This document shows, in pieces, positions 1 to 6,522 of a stretch of DNA of 12,653 nt. Source of the stretch: Palsa-147 sp049279675 (GTDB taxonomy: Bacteria; Acidobacteriota; Terriglobia; Acidiferrales; UBA7541). Positions within the stretch are counted from its first letter, which is position 1. Each line of letters begins with the position of its first letter. The notes beneath the pieces are model-generated. The model saw only the letters and a program-made list of their open reading frames with translations, ran no database searches and was not told where the DNA came from. The DNA lies in assembly GCA_049279675.1 (NCBI GenBank), contig JBAPOP010000040.1, positions 1 through 12,653 on the forward strand, in the 5' to 3' direction. A program made the position numbers and the translations under genes.

Positions 1-2541
1 GAACATCTTACGAGCCCCGGAACGGCGCTCGGGACTGTTGCGTACATGTCGCCGGAACAGGCGCGCGGAAAAGATGTGGATGCGCGCAGCGATTTATTTT
101 CGTTCGGCGGCGTGCTTTACGAAATGGCCACGGGCGTCGTGCCGTTTCGCGGCGATACTTCGGCCGTGATTTTTGATGCGATTCTCAATCGCGCGGCCGT
201 GCCGCCGGTGCGATTGAATCCCGAATTGCCGGTGAAGCTCGAAGAGATTATCGGCAAGGCGCTCGAAAAAGATCCGAGGCTTCGATATCAGGGCGCGGCG
301 GAAATTCGCACCGATCTATTGCGCCTGAAGCGCGACACGGATACTTCGAGCCGCGTAATTCCGATGGAAGTTGCAGCGCCGCCACCCGTCCAATCCGGCT
401 CGGTGCGCGAGTCGGCATTTCAGCAAACGCCCGTGAGCACACGGGCCATTTCGGCTGCGTCGGTGCCGCCGGCGAGCGCGAGCAGCGTGAGCGCGGCCGC
501 TCCAGCTGCCACTATTCCGGCGAGTGGTTCCGTTTCTGCGGCAAGCGGTTCTGCCGCGAGCGTTTCTGCCGCGCCGAGTGCGGCTTCGAATGTTCCGGCC
601 ACGACTGTGCCGGATGCAAGTGGGCCGGCCGCGATCGCTCGACGATGGGTGATAGTCGGCGGCGCGGTTGTCGCGGTCCTGATCGCAGCGGGCGCATACT
701 TTTTCTTCGCGCATCGCGGGCCGAAGCTCACGGAAAAGGATTCCATCGTTCTCGCCGAGTTCACGAATACGACGGGCGATCCTGTTTTCGACGGCGCACT
801 GCGCCAGGGGCTTGCGTCGCAACTCGCGCAATCGCCTTTTCTGAATATTCTTTCGGACCAGCAGATTCAGAAAACGCTGGGCTATATGAGCCAGCCGGCG
901 ACGGCGCGGCTGACGAACGATCTGGCGCGTCAAGTCTGCCAACGGACGCAGAGCGCGGCGGTGTTGGATGGGTCGATCGCGCAGATTGGCACGACGTACA
1001 GCCTCGTGCTGAACGCGTTGAACTGCGCGACTGGCGAAACACTGGCCACGGCGCAAGCGGAAGCGCCGGACAAGAATCAAGTGCTCGGTGCGCTGGGCAA
1101 GGTGGCCGGAGAGATTCGGGGAAAGCTCGGCGAATCGCTCGGGTCGATCCAGAAATTCAACACGCCGATCGAGCAGGCGACGACTTCGTCGCTCGAAGCG
1201 CTAAAGGCCTACAGCACCGGCACCCAAACGCGCCACACGAAGGGCGACGCCGCGGCCGGGCCGTTTTTCAAGCAGGCGTTTACGCTCGATCCGAATTTTG
1301 CGATGGCGTACGCGGTGTACGGCCAGATCAGCGCAAATCTCGGAGACTCCGCGACGGGCGCCGAATATACACAAAAAGCCTATGATCTTCGCGAACGCGC
1401 GAGCGAACTGGAAAAGTTCTACATCGAGTCTCACTATTATTCGAATGTCCTCGGCGATATGGACAAGACCAACCAGGTCTACGAGCTGTGGGAGCAGACG
1501 TATCCGCATGATTCGATCCCCGTCCACAATTTGTCCGTGTACTACATTCAGACTGGCCAATATGAAAAGGCGCTGGCGCAAAGTCAGCAAGCCATTCGCC
1601 TTGAACCCGACGATTCGCTCGCAAATCTCGGGCTGGCGGATGACTATATTTTCCTGGACCGCCTCGACGAGGCGAAGGCCACGCTGAATGGCGCGTTGGC
1701 AAAAAAAATAGACATTCCCGAATTTCACTTATTCCTTTACGACATCGCATTTTTACAGAATGATTCAGCCACGATGACGCACGAGCTGGACACGCTGTCG
1801 AAGGGTTCACCGGTGGCGCAGGCGATGGGGGTGACCCAGCAGGCGGCTACGGAGGCATACGCAGGGCAGATCGAGAAGGCACAAGGCCTGTTGCATTCGC
1901 TGGCGGACTCTGAAAAAGAACACGATGCGAAGGCACAGGCGGCCAGCACGCTCGACACTCTCGCGAGTATTCTGGGTGAAGTAGGCGACGCGGCCGGCGC
2001 GCGCAAGGAGGCTGCGGCGGCGCTCGAACTCAGCAAAGCCAGGTACTTCACGATGTTGGTCGCGCTTAGTCTCGCGCGCGCGGGCGATGCGGCGCGCGCC
2101 GAATCGTTGGCAAACGAAACGGCGAAAACCTATCCTTCGGATACGGGAATTCGTGAATATTACCTGCCTATGGTCCGGGCGGATATTGCGCTGGATCGAA
2201 ACGATCCCGGGAAAGCAATCGAATTTCTTCAGCCGGCCGCGGAGTATGACCTCGTCAGAGGGCTTCGTATTCCCTACGAGCGCGGCCAGGCATACTTGCT
2301 CGAACATAAGGGAAACGAAGCCGCCGCGGAATTTCAAAAATTGCTGGATCATCGCGGCGCTGTCGGGTATTCGATGGAAGGCGCGCTGGCGCATTTGCAG
2401 TTGGGGCGCGCGTATGCGATTGCGGGCGACGCGGCGAAGGCGCGCACGGCTTATCAGGATTTTTTTGCGCTGTGGAAAGACGCCGATCCTGGAATTCCTG
2501 TCCTGCAGCTGGCCAAGGCTGAATACGCGAAATTGAAGTGA
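1..2541 (+). CDS. Transmembrane Ser/Thr protein kinase with extracytoplasmic TPR region (5' partial)
   Basis: The reading frame is open from base 1, so the gene begins left of the window; the ATG at 46 is the Met inside the activation segment, not a start. Visible residues, numbered from base 1: GTVAYMSPEQARG (about 11-23) is the P+1 loop/APE region of PknB-type kinases; DARSDLFSFG with Asp31 is subdomain IX; LEKDPRLRY (about 88-96) is subdomain XI. The HRD and DFG motifs would lie upstream. An Ala/Ser/Pro-rich linker (about 120-213) leads to one membrane helix (about 216-237, after RRW). The outer part contains an AEFTNTTGDPVFDGAL segment, then TPR-like helix pairs (about 415-460, 500-570 and near the C terminus). 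This layout is common in Acidobacteriota: a cytoplasmic kinase with a periplasmic sensor or scaffold. Substrate and signal cannot be told. The kinase family is secure; the sensing role is inferred. Confidence 0.93.
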   Translation, partial: EHLTSPGTALGTVAYMSPEQARGKDVDARSDLFSFGGVLYEMATGVVPFRGDTSAVIFDAILNRAAVPPVRLNPELPVKLEEIIGKALEKDPRLRYQGAAEIRTDLLRLKRDTDTSSRVIPMEVAAPPPVQSGSVRESAFQQTPVSTRAISAASVPPASASSVSAAAPAATIPASGSVSAASGSAASVSAAPSAASNVPATTVPDASGPAAIARRWVIVGGAVVAVLIAAGAYFFFAHRGPKLTEKDSIVLAEFTNTTGDPVFDGALRQGLASQLAQSPFLNILSDQQIQKTLGYMSQPATARLTNDLARQVCQRTQSAAVLDGSIAQIGTTYSLVLNALNCATGETLATAQAEAPDKNQVLGALGKVAGEIRGKLGESLGSIQKFNTPIEQATTSSLEALKAYSTGTQTRHTKGDAAAGPFFKQAFTLDPNFAMAYAVYGQISANLGDSATGAEYTQKAYDLRERASELEKFYIESHYYSNVLGDMDKTNQVYELWEQTYPHDSIPVHNLSVYYIQTGQYEKALAQSQQAIRLEPDDSLANLGLADDYIFLDRLDEAKATLNGALAKKIDIPEFHLFLYDIAFLQNDSATMTHELDTLSKGSPVAQAMGVTQQAATEAYAGQIEKAQGLLHSLADSEKEHDAKAQAASTLDTLASILGEVGDAAGARKEAAAALELSKARYFTMLVALSLARAGDAARAESLANETAKTYPSDTGIREYYLPMVRADIALDRNDPGKAIEFLQPAAEYDLVRGLRIPYERGQAYLLEHKGNEAAAEFQKLLDHRGAVGYSMEGALAHLQLGRAYAIAGDAAKARTAYQDFFALWKDADPGIPVLQLAKAEYAKLK

Positions 2542-2650
2542 TTGGCGTCAGGCGGTCTTTTTGACTAAGTGCCGCACGAAAACCGGCGCGGCGCTACACT
2601 CGCGGTTGCATTTGTTGCGACATGCCCGAGGCGTAGGAGACTATTTCAGC

Positions 2651-2687
2651 GCGGCGATCGTGCTCGCGGCAATCGAGTGATCGCTGC
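2651..2687. repeat. Imperfect two-level hairpin
   Basis: GCGGCGATC (2651-2659) pairs with GATCGCTGC (2679-2687) with one G-T wobble, and CTCG (2663-2666) pairs with CGAG (2674-2677) inside it. The 3' side is followed by A-runs, not T-runs, so it is not an obvious terminator on the plus strand. It may be a decayed intergenic repeat; function unknown. Confidence 0.35.
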
Positions 2688-2699
2688 CAAAAAAGCAAG

Positions 2700-2723
2700 A
2701 GTGCCCGGCTGAAGCCGGGCGCT
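2700..2723. repeat. REP-like GC-rich hairpin repeat
   Basis: GCCCGGC (2703-2709) and GCCGGGC (2714-2720) form a perfect 7-bp stem around a TGAA loop. The stem extends by A-T, G-C and T-G pairs to 2700 and 2723, followed by AC. Hairpins of this form are, from memory, frequent between genes in Acidobacteriota and resemble REP elements; the copy number in this genome cannot be seen from one window. No U-tract follows, so I do not call it a terminator. Confidence 0.6.
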
Positions 2724-2767
2724 ACAATTGCTGATCGAGTCCAGTCCACTTCCTAGTTATCTCCTTC

Positions 2768-2796
2768 CCCTGTTTTCGCGAATGTTTGCATATAAT
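2768..2796 (+). promoter_or_regulatory. Putative sigma-70-type promoter of mbfA
   Basis: A perfect TATAAT lies at 2791-2796, about 47 bases before the preferred mbfA start, in an AT-rich patch within GC-rich surroundings. The -35 region is weak: nothing close to TTGACA lies 16-18 bases upstream. I see no Irr- or Fur-type inverted repeat overlapping it, although rhizobial mbfA is known to be repressed by Irr. Position and -10 quality support a promoter; its regulation is unknown. Confidence 0.4.
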
Positions 2797-2843
2797 CCCA
2801 CTTCGCTTGGCGGCGGTACGGCCGCGAGCGACGGGGGATGTGT

Positions 2844-3800
2844 ATGAAGAACTTTGGCCAACTGAGCGAACGAGAAATTCTCGCGCTGGCGATTTCGCTC
2901 GAAGAAGAAGACGAGCGGGTCTATGCCGACTTTTCTGAGGGGCTGCGGAAGGATTTTCCGGCGACGGCCAAAGTGTTCGACGAAATGCGGAACGAGGAGT
3001 CGGGCCATCGGCGCCGGTTGCTCGAACTCTACCGCCAGAAATTCGGAGAGCACATTCCGCTGATTCGCCGCCAGGACGTGAAGGGATTCGTGCAACGGAA
3101 GCCCGTCTGGCTGATGCGGCCGCTGCGGCTCGATGCGATTCGAAATCAGGTGAGCGCGATGGAGGAAGAGACGCGGCGCTTCTACGAGAAGTCCGCGGCG
3201 AACACGAGCGATGCGGGGATCCGGCAACTGCTCGACGATCTGGCGCAAGAAGAACGCTCGCACGAATTTCGTGCAGAACAATTGGAGGAAGAACGCGAGA
3301 AAGTGGAATCGCCGGGCGATACGGAGCGTGCGAAGCGGAAATTGCTCGTCTTGCAAATTATTCAGCCGGGGCTCGCGGGCTTAATGGATGGCTCGGTTTC
3401 GACCCTCGCGCCCGTTTTCGCGGCTGCTTTTGCGACGCGCAATACGCACGACGCCTTCGTGATCGGGCTCGCGGCGTCCGTGGGAGCCGGAATCAGCATG
3501 GGGTTTGCCGAGGCGCTTTCGGATGATGGCACGTTGAGCGGCCGGGGCAGCCCGCTGCTGCGAGGAGTCGTATGCGGCTTGATGACGGCGCTCGGGGGAA
3601 TCGGGCACACGCTGCCGTACCTGATACCCGTGTTCAAAGTTGCGACGATGATTGCGATTGCGGTCGTCATTGTCGAGTTGTCTGTGATCACATGGGTACG
3701 TCATCGCTACATGGAGACGCCGACGCTTTCTGCAGCGGTGCAGGTTGCGGTGGGTGGAGCAATCGTGTTGGCGACGGGAGTGCTGATCGGGAGTTGGTGA
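2844..3800 (+). CDS. mbfA: MbfA-type membrane-bound ferritin / VIT1-family iron exporter
   Basis: An N-terminal erythrin (ferritin-like) domain of about 160 residues is fused to a VIT1/CCC1 transporter domain. The first domain carries ferritin-type metal ligands: an SLEEEDERVY helix, the NEESGH ExxH motif, a second SAMEEETRRFY helix and the QEERSH ExxH motif. The second has five hydrophobic segments including GLMDGSVSTLAP, GISMGFAEALSDDG and a C-terminal AVGGAIVLATGVLIGSW. Rhizobial MbfA proteins share this order and length (about 320 residues) and export iron, with a role in peroxide and iron-overload resistance; the same job at the inner membrane is inferred here. Start: ATG codons occur at 2838 and 2844. 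The GGGGG at 2833-2837 abuts the first but is 6 bases from the second, and MKNFGQLSEREIL matches the family start, so 2844 is preferred. It probably has its own promoter. Confidence 0.93.
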   Translation: MKNFGQLSEREILALAISLEEEDERVYADFSEGLRKDFPATAKVFDEMRNEESGHRRRLLELYRQKFGEHIPLIRRQDVKGFVQRKPVWLMRPLRLDAIRNQVSAMEEETRRFYEKSAANTSDAGIRQLLDDLAQEERSHEFRAEQLEEEREKVESPGDTERAKRKLLVLQIIQPGLAGLMDGSVSTLAPVFAAAFATRNTHDAFVIGLAASVGAGISMGFAEALSDDGTLSGRGSPLLRGVVCGLMTALGGIGHTLPYLIPVFKVATMIAIAVVIVELSVITWVRHRYMETPTLSAAVQVAVGGAIVLATGVLIGSW

Positions 3801-3873
3801 TGTGGTGAGGCGCACGGAAAGCGTACTTTGCGAGGCTAAGGATTTGGCACGCGGCACGGATAGAACCGAAAGA

Positions 3874-3898
3874 CCCACCTTTGCTTCGCAAGGATGGG
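3874..3898. repeat. REP-like hairpin, element 1 of 3
   Basis: CCCACCTTTGC (3874-3884) pairs with GCAAGGATGGG (3888-3898) around a three-base loop, with one mismatch and one wobble. GCACC follows it. It is the first of three unlike hairpins within about 110 bases upstream of the permease. A TTG inside it (3881) opens the frame that joins the permease, but that is not a credible start. Confidence 0.55.
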
Positions 3899-3930
3899 GC
3901 ACCTGAGGAAGGAAAAATCAACGCCAAAGA

Positions 3931-3949
3931 CGCCGGCAGGATGCCGGCG
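3931..3949. repeat. REP-like hairpin, element 2 of 3
   Basis: CGCCGGCA (3931-3938) and TGCCGGCG (3942-3949) form a perfect 8-bp stem with a GGA loop. It sits between the two other hairpins of the cluster. No T-tract follows. Confidence 0.65.
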
Positions 3950-3961
3950 CGACGAGAAACC

Positions 3962-3982
3962 GGGCGGGTCTTAGACCCGCCC
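3962..3982. repeat. REP-like hairpin, element 3 of 3
   Basis: GGGCGGGTC (3962-3970) and GACCCGCCC (3974-3982) form a perfect 9-bp stem with a TTA loop, followed by CTACGAAC. The CTAC tail is shared with the element at 2700-2723, which suggests a common family. It ends about 30 bases before the permease start, so it would lie in the 5' leader of any transcript reading through. Confidence 0.65.
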
Positions 3983-4012
3983 CTACGAACGCGCAGATTT
4001 ACTCTCGATGAG

Positions 4013-5389
4013 ATGACAGCGGCGACCCAACAATCTAGTGCTCCTGTTCGCACGCAATTGCTGCGAATTTTGGGGACGGGATTTGGTGTCGCCGTTGTGC
4101 TTGGCGCAACGGTCGGCGTGGGAATTCTTCGATTGCCGGGAACGGTGGCGGCGGCGCTTGGAAATTATTGGCTGATCCTGCTGGCGTGGGTCGTTGGCGG
4201 CGGGTACACGCTGCTGGGCGCGGTGTCGATGGCGGAGCTGGGAACGATGTTGCCGCAGGCGGGCGGATTTTATGTTTTCGCGAAGCGCGCGTTCGGCGGA
4301 TTTGTGGGATTTGCGGTGGGATGGGGCGACTGGGTGAATAATTGCGCGGCGATCGCGTACGCGTCGGCAGCCGCCGGGGAATATTGCGTGGCGCTTTTTC
4401 CCGGGCTCGCGGGGCGCGAAAAGACAATCGCGATTGCGACGCTGGGATTGTTTGCGGCGCTGCAAACCGCTGGATTGCGATTGAGCAGTTTGGTGCAGAA
4501 ATTTACCAGCGCGGCGACGGCGATAGCGTTAGTCGGGCTTGCGGTGGGATGTTTCTTTGCGGGAGGCGGAGCATCGTCCGCTGCGACAGAGCGCGCGGCC
4601 TCAGCGCTTAATATTTTGAATTTTCACGGCAGTTGGCTGCTGGTCATCGCGCCGATCGTGATGGCGTTGCGCGCGATTGTAGTGGCGTACGACGGCTGGT
4701 ATCAGGCGATTTATTTTCTCGAGGAAGATGTGAACCCGGCGCGGAATTTGCCGCGGGCGATGATTGGCGGCGTGCTCCTTATCATTGGGCTGTATCTCGT
4801 GGTGAATTTGGCGCTCTTGCACGTGCTGCCCGTGCCCGTGCTGGCTGCGTCGAAGCTGCCGGCGGCGGTGGCGGCGCAAATTCTACTTGGCGGCTGGAGT
4901 GGGAGGATCATTACGATTCTCTCGCTGCTGACGCTTCTAAGCTTAATCAACGCGGTACTGCTTGGCGCGACGAGAATTATTTTTGCGATCAGCAGGGACG
5001 GCCTGATCAGCAACGTGGCGACGCGAGTGAGCGCGGGCGGAACGCCGCAGGTAGCGCTTCTGCTATCGGCGGGGACCGCGATGATTCTGGTGGCGTCGGG
5101 GACGTTTGAGAGGATTATTTCGATTGCCGCGGTGGTGTTCGTTGCGAATTATTGCGCGACGTACGCTGCGGTGATTTGGCTGCGGCGACGCGAGCCCGAT
5201 GCGCCGAGGCCGTTTCGCGCGTGGGGATATCCGTGGAGCACGGGAATCGTGCTCGCGGGTTCGGCGCTTTTTTTGGCGGCGGCTATCTATAGCGCGCCGA
5301 TGGATGCTGTGTTTGCGGCGGGGCTGCTTGGCGTGTGCGCGCCGGTTTACGTTCTGATGAAAAAGCCGGCGGCGGTGGCGGCGAATTAG
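4013..5389 (+). CDS. APC-superfamily amino-acid permease
   Basis: Inner-membrane transporter of 458 residues with about 12 hydrophobic segments. Numbered from 4013, the APC signature GATVGVGILRLPG is at about 31-43, where the unwound first helix binds the substrate backbone. AELGTMLPQAGGFYVFAKRA follows at the helix 2-3 loop, and YDGWYQ (226-231) plus EEDVNPARNLPRA (about 238-250) are family hallmarks. A cytoplasmic RPFRAWGYPW motif precedes the last helices. Start choice: the frame is open from 3881, but its first 44 codons translate the hairpin repeats into an arginine- and proline-rich stretch foreign to the family; ATG 4013 begins MTAATQQSSAPVRT just before helix 1. The ribosome site is weak (GATGAG directly upstream). 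Substrate cannot be read from the sequence; neutral or cationic amino acids are both possible. The DDAH gene follows 183 bases later on the same strand. Confidence 0.9.
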   Translation: MTAATQQSSAPVRTQLLRILGTGFGVAVVLGATVGVGILRLPGTVAAALGNYWLILLAWVVGGGYTLLGAVSMAELGTMLPQAGGFYVFAKRAFGGFVGFAVGWGDWVNNCAAIAYASAAAGEYCVALFPGLAGREKTIAIATLGLFAALQTAGLRLSSLVQKFTSAATAIALVGLAVGCFFAGGGASSAATERAASALNILNFHGSWLLVIAPIVMALRAIVVAYDGWYQAIYFLEEDVNPARNLPRAMIGGVLLIIGLYLVVNLALLHVLPVPVLAASKLPAAVAAQILLGGWSGRIITILSLLTLLSLINAVLLGATRIIFAISRDGLISNVATRVSAGGTPQVALLLSAGTAMILVASGTFERIISIAAVVFVANYCATYAAVIWLRRREPDAPRPFRAWGYPWSTGIVLAGSALFLAAAIYSAPMDAVFAAGLLGVCAPVYVLMKKPAAVAAN

Positions 5390-5403
5390 GCAAGGATTGA
5401 TGT

Positions 5404-5417
5404 CCAGTCACGACTGG
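5404..5417. repeat. Small hairpin after the permease
   Basis: CCAGTC (5404-5409) and GACTGG (5412-5417) are inverted around two bases. It lies 15 bases after the permease stop but has no T-run, so a role as terminator is unsupported. Confidence 0.35.
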
Positions 5418-5440
5418 GTCGCGCGGGGGATGCGGTCGAA

Positions 5441-5459
5441 GCTCAGGACAGCCTTGAGC
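5441..5459. repeat. Small bulged hairpin
   Basis: GCTCAGG (5441-5447) pairs with CCTTGAGC (5452-5459) with one bulged T and an ACAG loop. No T-run follows. It is probably another intergenic repeat remnant; function unknown. Confidence 0.35.
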
Positions 5460-5476
5460 CACAGAGTGACGGACAG

Positions 5477-5508
5477 AGATTTCAAATTTGAAATTTGAGA
5501 TTTCAAAT
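5477..5508. repeat. AT-rich palindromic repeat
   Basis: A 16-bp perfect palindrome, ATTTCAAATTTGAAAT (5479-5494), overlaps a hairpin of ATTTGAAAT (5486-5494) with ATTTCAAAT (5500-5508). AGATTTCAAAT occurs twice as a direct repeat (5477-5487, 5498-5508), 21 bases apart, about two helical turns. It stands out sharply from the GC-rich flanks. It could be a simple intergenic repeat or a dimeric protein-binding site upstream of the DDAH gene; the sequence alone does not decide. Confidence 0.6.
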
Positions 5509-5561
5509 GCAGAGACGGTCTGCCGGCGAGACAGCGCTGCGGGCATGAGAGTTAAGGGCTT

Positions 5562-5566
5562 GGAGG
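5562..5566 (+). promoter_or_regulatory. Ribosome binding site for the TTG start of DDAH
   Basis: GGAGG lies 6 bases before TTG 5573, an ideal spacing. It decides the start, because the next in-frame Met is deep inside the protein, beyond the first catalytic residues. Confidence 0.8.
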
Positions 5567-5572
5567 AACGCG

Positions 5573-6343
5573 TTGTTCAAGCATGCGATCGTGCGAAGGC
5601 CTGGCGAGAATTTCGCTGAGGGATTGACGTCGTTTAAAGGCGCGCCCGTCGATTACGAGAAGGCGCTCGGGCAGCACGACGCGTACTGCGCGGCGCTCGA
5701 GCAGTGCGGGTTGGAGGTCGTGCGCCTCGCAGCCGATCTCGCGCACCCGGATTTGACGTTTGTGGAAGATGTGGCGGTGCTGACGCGAGATGCGGCGATA
5801 CTGACGCGTCCGGGAGCGAAGAGCCGCGAAGGGGAAGTGGACGGGATTCGCGAGCCGCTCAGGAAATTCTTTCAGACGATCCATGAGATTGAGGCGCCGG
5901 GGACGCTCGATGGCGGCGATATTTGCGAGGCGGGAGAGCATTTCTTTATCGGCGTGTCGCGGCGGACGAATGAAGAGGGAGCGAGGCAGCTTGCGGCGTT
6001 TCTCGCGCGAGGCGGCTGTACATCTGCGTTCGTGGATATTCGCGCGATGAAGAGCATTTTGCATTTGAAGAGCGGTGTTGCGTTCGTCGGCGATGGAAAG
6101 CTCGCGGTGATGGAGGAATTGGCGGCGCGCGAAGAGTTTCGCAGGTATGAATTGATTCGCGTGGCGGCCGGCGAGAGTTACGCGGCGAATTGCGTGCGCG
6201 TGAATGATTACGTTTTGATTCCGGCGGGATTTCCGGAGATCGCGGGCGAGCTGACGTCGCGGGGATTTAGAATTTTGGCGCTCGACGTTTCGGAATTTCG
6301 GAAGATGGACGGCGGGTTGAGTTGTTTATCGTTGCGATTTTGA
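5573..6343 (+). CDS. ddaH: Dimethylarginine dimethylaminohydrolase (DDAH)
   Basis: Predicted to hydrolyse N-omega-methylated arginines to citrulline and methylamines in the cytoplasm; a member of the guanidino-group-modifying superfamily (pentein fold). The protein has 256 residues, the usual length of bacterial DDAH. Visible active-site features: FVEDVAV (Glu65, Asp66), the acid in TLDGGD (Asp113), His164 in ILHLKSG and the nucleophile Cys251 in GGLSCLSLRF at the C terminus. Their spacing closely follows the Glu/His/Cys triad (114, 162, 249) known for Pseudomonas aeruginosa DDAH. The TTG start is fixed by GGAGG six bases upstream. The enzyme ends 180 bases from a convergent gene and is closed by a strong hairpin terminator. 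Related penteins (arginine deiminase, amidinotransferases) are longer or have different surrounding motifs, so DDAH is the best call, though the substrate remains inferred. Confidence 0.9.
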   Translation: MFKHAIVRRPGENFAEGLTSFKGAPVDYEKALGQHDAYCAALEQCGLEVVRLAADLAHPDLTFVEDVAVLTRDAAILTRPGAKSREGEVDGIREPLRKFFQTIHEIEAPGTLDGGDICEAGEHFFIGVSRRTNEEGARQLAAFLARGGCTSAFVDIRAMKSILHLKSGVAFVGDGKLAVMEELAAREEFRRYELIRVAAGESYAANCVRVNDYVLIPAGFPEIAGELTSRGFRILALDVSEFRKMDGGLSCLSLRF

Positions 6344-6390
6344 GAACGGTCGGAGAGCGCGTGAACGACCACAGATTCTTCGTCGGACCC

Positions 6391-6450
6391 TCGTAGTCCG
6401 CCGCCGCGGACTCAGTATGGCGGGGCGACAGCCATTAGACGGGTAGTCCG
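6391..6450. repeat. Structured intergenic repeat with alternative pairings
   Basis: AGTCCGC (6395-6401) pairs perfectly with GCGGACT (6406-6412) around CGCC. Alternatively CGGACT (6407-6412) can pair with AGTCCG (6445-6450), enclosing an ATGGC (6416-6420) / GCCAT (6431-6435) stem. GTAGTCCG is directly repeated at 6393-6400 and 6443-6450. The element lies between the DDAH stop and the terminator. It is probably a dispersed repeat; I cannot see other copies in this window. Confidence 0.5.
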
Positions 6451-6475
6451 GTTGACCTCGGGGCCCAGATAAAAT

Positions 6476-6507
6476 GGGAGGACGTTTCGAGCGTCCTCCC
6501 TCTTTTC
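6476..6507. terminator. Bidirectional rho-independent terminator
   Basis: GGGAGGACG (6476-6484) and CGTCCTCCC (6492-6500) form a perfect 9-bp stem with a 7-base loop. On the plus strand TCTTTTC follows; on the minus strand the stem is followed by ATTTTATC. It sits between the stops of two convergent genes (6343 plus, 6523 minus) and can end both transcripts. Confidence 0.85.
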
Positions 6508-6522
6508 ATTCTTAAGCTCGCG

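Larger units (their letters stand above)
2542..2843. other. Intergenic spacer with hairpins, no gene seen
   Basis: About 300 bases between the kinase stop and the mbfA start. I find no convincing open frame with a ribosome site. It contains an imperfect long hairpin (2651-2687), a REP-like hairpin (2700-2723) and a promoter-like TATAAT (2791-2796), each listed separately. No hairpin followed by a T-run is visible after the kinase stop, so the end of the kinase transcript is not defined by sequence. Confidence 0.6.

Noticed and set aside
316..1080. Minus-strand open frame of 254 codons opposite the kinase
   Set aside because: Arginine-rich, low-complexity translation mirroring the GC-rich kinase gene, no ribosome site and no family resemblance; a shadow of codon bias.
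1201..1728. Minus-strand open frame of 175 codons opposite the kinase TPR region
   Set aside because: Lies wholly antisense to a well-supported coding frame with conserved TPR motifs and has no recognisable domain.
2547..2565. Possible terminator after the kinase (GTCA ... TTTTTGAC)
   Set aside because: Stem is only 4 bp with the T-run inside the loop rather than after the stem.
3881..4012. N-terminal extension of the permease from TTG 3881
   Set aside because: The extension translates hairpin repeats, begins inside a repeat stem without a ribosome site, and is absent from the family's expected N terminus.
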